Positions 5,063-6,741 of a stretch of DNA of 6,741 nt are shown in pieces (the stretch's first letter is position 1; each line of letters starts with the position of its first letter). The stretch comes from an uncultured bacterium (GTDB lineage: Bacteria > CALINM01), in the NCBI GenBank assembly GCA_938045315.1, contig CALINM010000053.1, forward strand, positions 1 to 6,741. Direction: 5' to 3'. Below the pieces are notes generated by a model. It saw nothing but the letters and a program-made list of their open reading frames with translations, was not told the DNA's origin and searched no databases. A program made the translations under genes and the position numbers.

Positions 5063-5751
5063 ATTAAAAAGTTATAAGCTATGTAAATACTTACAATTAT
5101 AAGTAAAAACCCTGCTGCCCTTTTTGCGCCGAGAGAAAAATTAGTTATATTTTTAGATTTTATAAGACTTTCTGCAATCCCAACAGAAAGCCCTGAAACA
5201 AAAATTAATGCACAATGGCCTATAGAGTATACAAATAGTAGCAATCCTCCATAAAAAATGTCTCCTTCAATAGCAGCATAGGTTAGAATTATGGCAAGTA
5301 TGGGAGTAGCACAGGGCGAAGACACTGCTCCCGTAATAATCCCAAGTAAAAAGGCACCAAAAAGCCCCTTTCTTTTAACATTAGCTGACTTTTGAAAGGG
5401 CATAGGTATATTTATTATGCCCATAAGCTGTAGTCCCATTGAGACTAAAATTAGCAGAAAAATTACATATACCCACTTTCCTAATAACATCAGATACTTG
5501 CCAATTAAAGAAGCAAATATCCCAAAGACTGTAAAAGTTAATGAAAGACCAATTACGTACACTAAAGAAAATAAAACAGCCTTCCTTTTATCTCCGTCGG
5601 AATAGCCACCCACGTAACCAATTATTAGTGGTATTGCTGCAAGCACACAGGGACTAGCTGAAGATATAATGCCTCCTAAAAAAACAGCGAATACTGACAG
5701 AAGATGATTGTTTTTAATTAATACTTCAAGGTTATTAATTATGCTGTCCAT
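5059..5751 (-). CDS. ccdA: CcdA/DsbD-type transmembrane thiol electron transporter
   Basis: A 230-residue membrane protein with six predicted helices in two homologous halves. Each half carries the conserved redox cysteine next to proline: C35 in 'SSASPCVLAAIPL' and C147 in 'GAVSSPCATPILA'. CcdA and the DsbD membrane domain pass electrons from cytoplasmic thioredoxin across the membrane to exported thioredoxin-like proteins, serving cytochrome c maturation or periplasmic disulfide reduction. C180 in the fifth helix region is an extra cysteine. The stop of the upstream thioredoxin is 1 nt before its ATG, with AGGA 7 nt upstream, and it overlaps the downstream thioredoxin by 4 nt. The flanking exported thioredoxins strongly support this role. 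Confidence 0.9.
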   Translation of the reverse strand: MDSIINNLEVLIKNNHLLSVFAVFLGGIISSASPCVLAAIPLIIGYVGGYSDGDKRKAVLFSLVYVIGLSLTFTVFGIFASLIGKYLMLLGKWVYVIFLLILVSMGLQLMGIINIPMPFQKSANVKRKGLFGAFLLGIITGAVSSPCATPILAIILTYAAIEGDIFYGGLLLFVYSIGHCALIFVSGLSVGIAESLIKSKNITNFSLGAKRAAGFLLIIVSIYIAYNFLI

Positions 5752-5752
5752 A

Positions 5753-6124
5753 CTAAATTCCTAATTTTTTCAGTACAGGAACAATTTCTTCGTAGGGATA
5801 GTACCCTATATGCCGGTGTACTTCCTTGCCGTTTTTATCAAGAAATACCTGCACAGGTATGACATAAACACCCCATTTGGTTGCAATATCGGGATGTTCC
5901 CTTACATCAACAAAAATTACTTCTAATTTTTGTCCATAGTTTTTTGTTAATTTATCCATAACGGGGCGCATCTTTTCGCAGGGTATACAACCCTTTGAAC
6001 CCAATTCAAGCATGACAAACTTTTTTTCTTTTTTTGCCTTTTCAAGCTTTGGTGTAAGGAAATCGGCTGCAAATATATTTGTTACTTGCAACATGAATAA
6101 TAGTATTAATGCTACTTTTTTCAT
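5753..6124 (-). CDS. Exported thioredoxin-like protein with CIPC active site (DsbD gamma-like)
   Basis: From the chosen start it has 123 residues. MKKVALILLFMLQVTNIFA forms a signal peptide with likely cleavage near 19-20. The active site is C46-I-P-C49 in 'ELGSKGCIPCEKMRPVMDKL', followed by 'VIFVDVREHP' (69-78), cis-proline P90 in 'VYVIPVQVFLDKNG', and 'HIGYYPYEEIVPVLKKLG' at the end. This layout resembles the C-terminal domain of DsbD. An upstream in-frame ATG at 6205 would add 27 residues, hide the signal peptide and overlap the efflux gene, so 6124 is preferred; GGGAG lies 5 nt before it. It ends 1 nt before ccdA. It probably takes electrons from CcdA; the substrate is unknown. Confidence 0.82.
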   Translation of the reverse strand: MKKVALILLFMLQVTNIFAADFLTPKLEKAKKEKKFVMLELGSKGCIPCEKMRPVMDKLTKNYGQKLEVIFVDVREHPDIATKWGVYVIPVQVFLDKNGKEVHRHIGYYPYEEIVPVLKKLGI

Positions 6125-6129
6125 ATGCA

Positions 6130-6134
6130 CTCCC
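6130..6134 (-). promoter_or_regulatory. Ribosome binding site that fixes the CIPC thioredoxin start
   Basis: GGGAG on the - strand, preceded by a run of A, lies 5 nt before the ATG at 6124. Together with the signal peptide that begins there, it decides against the longer frame from 6205. Confidence 0.7.
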
Positions 6135-6170
6135 TTTTTTAAACACTCATGTCTTTTAGCAACATCCTGC

Positions 6171-6741
6171 TTAATGGCAATGTATGTTTTTACTATTAAT
6201 TTCACAAAATAAATCTGCCCTATTACAATGGTCGCATTCGATCTGCAAAACAGTATGTTTTATGCCTTGATGAAATAATACGTGTTCTATCTCTTTTCTA
6301 ATTTTGTCAGAACTTGTTACATATTGATCATCAATTTTTATATGGGCAGAAAAGGAAGGTATACCATGTCCGATAGACCACAAATGAATATCATGTACAT
6401 CAATAACTCCCTCAGTTTTTTCGATCTGAGCTTTTAGTTTTTCTAAATCAATGTTTAAAGGTGATAATTCGAGGAATATACTTAAAGCCTGTTTTGTTAC
6501 CTTAAAACCACCGATAATGATTATAATGCCCACAATAATGCTTATTATGGGATCAATAATATACCACCCCGTTATTTTGATAATTATACCGCCTAAAATA
6601 ACCCCTACCGATGCAATAGCATCACCAAATACATGCAACCATGCACTCTTAATATTCAAGCTTTCGTGTTTGTGGCCCAGTATCCAGGCAGTTATTAAAT
6701 TGCCAATCATACCAATAATAGCGATTATTAGCATTATGCCC
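6171..6741 (-). CDS. CzcD-like cation diffusion facilitator, C-terminal part (5' end outside window)
   Basis: The frame runs off the right edge; the ATG at 6734 is internal, preceded in frame by Gly-Ile codons. About 190 residues are visible; full CDF proteins are near 300, so the first membrane helices are missing. Numbering from that internal Met: 'GNLITAWILGHKHESLNIKSAWLHVFGDAIASVG' carries H34-x3-D38, the typical metal-site HxxxD of the fifth helix in Zn-transporting CDFs; 'IIDPIISIIVG' (59-69) forms the last helix; 'GVIDVHDIHLWSIGHG' (109-124) belongs to the cytoplasmic metallochaperone-like domain. The tail is Cys/His-rich, with C167, H169, C170, C177, H185, C186 and H187. It should export Zn, Cd or similar divalent ions by proton antiport. 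It lies 46 nt upstream of the thioredoxin gene on the same strand and could be cotranscribed. Confidence 0.88.
   Translation of the reverse strand, partial: GIMLIIAIIGMIGNLITAWILGHKHESLNIKSAWLHVFGDAIASVGVILGGIIIKITGWYIIDPIISIIVGIIIIIGGFKVTKQALSIFLELSPLNIDLEKLKAQIEKTEGVIDVHDIHLWSIGHGIPSFSAHIKIDDQYVTSSDKIRKEIEHVLFHQGIKHTVLQIECDHCNRADLFCEINSKNIHCH

Noticed and set aside
5417-5605. 62-codon + strand frame
   Set aside because: Antisense to ccdA, with no family resemblance.
6125-6205. 27-residue N-terminal extension of the CIPC thioredoxin
   Set aside because: It would bury the signal peptide and overlap the CDF gene; the RBS and signal peptide both point to 6124.
6012-6212. 66-codon + strand frame
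   Set aside because: Antisense to the signal-peptide region of the CIPC thioredoxin and the end of the CDF gene; no support.

Overview
The window is AT-rich, densely packed bacterial DNA. Shine-Dalgarno sites are of the AAGGAGG type and several genes overlap by ATGA. Exported thioredoxins, a periplasmic OB-like protein, FmdE, a two-domain chromate transporter and a NifS-type desulfurase fit a Gram-negative anaerobe or microaerophile of low GC content. A member of the Deferribacteres (Deferribacter/Calditerrivibrio-like) would fit, but that placement is inference only.

Left end, + strand: positions 1-62 are the last 19 codons of a larger gene, apparently an Ig-like or adhesin-type domain, followed by a strong hairpin. 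A LapA-type two-helix membrane protein (232-459) comes next, with a good extended -10 promoter placed so close to the ATG that the mRNA may be leaderless. After a T-tract-rich spacer comes a secreted Trp/Gly-rich OB-like protein (591-1043), closed by a clear intrinsic terminator (1061-1109).

Middle, - strand, read right to left: a chromate transporter (chrA, 3915-2779), a NifS/IscS-like cysteine desulfurase (2777-1650) and a small protein with a CODH/ACS-type [4Fe-4S] motif (1653-1108) form one tightly coupled unit, with a 1-nt gap and then an ATGA overlap. Just upstream of chrA lies a 33-bp near-perfect palindrome overlapping a predicted -35 element. chrA itself has no Shine-Dalgarno site.

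Right part, - strand: fmdE (4588-3983) stands alone between two intergenic gaps and has its own predicted promoter. Upstream of it is a split-DsbD cassette: exported thioredoxin (CIPC), CcdA, exported thioredoxin (CTGC), joined by a 1-nt gap and a 4-nt overlap. The right edge holds the C-terminal two thirds of a CzcD-like cation diffusion facilitator cut by the window end.

A reasonable overall reading is a metal, oxyanion and thiol homeostasis neighbourhood: oxyanion transport linked to sulfur mobilisation and an Fe-S protein, electron export to periplasmic thiols, and divalent-metal efflux. I see no mobile element, tRNA, rRNA or CRISPR array. The most distinctive points are the chrA-nifS-Fe-S unit, the palindrome in front of it, and the ccdA flanked by two dissimilar exported thioredoxins.
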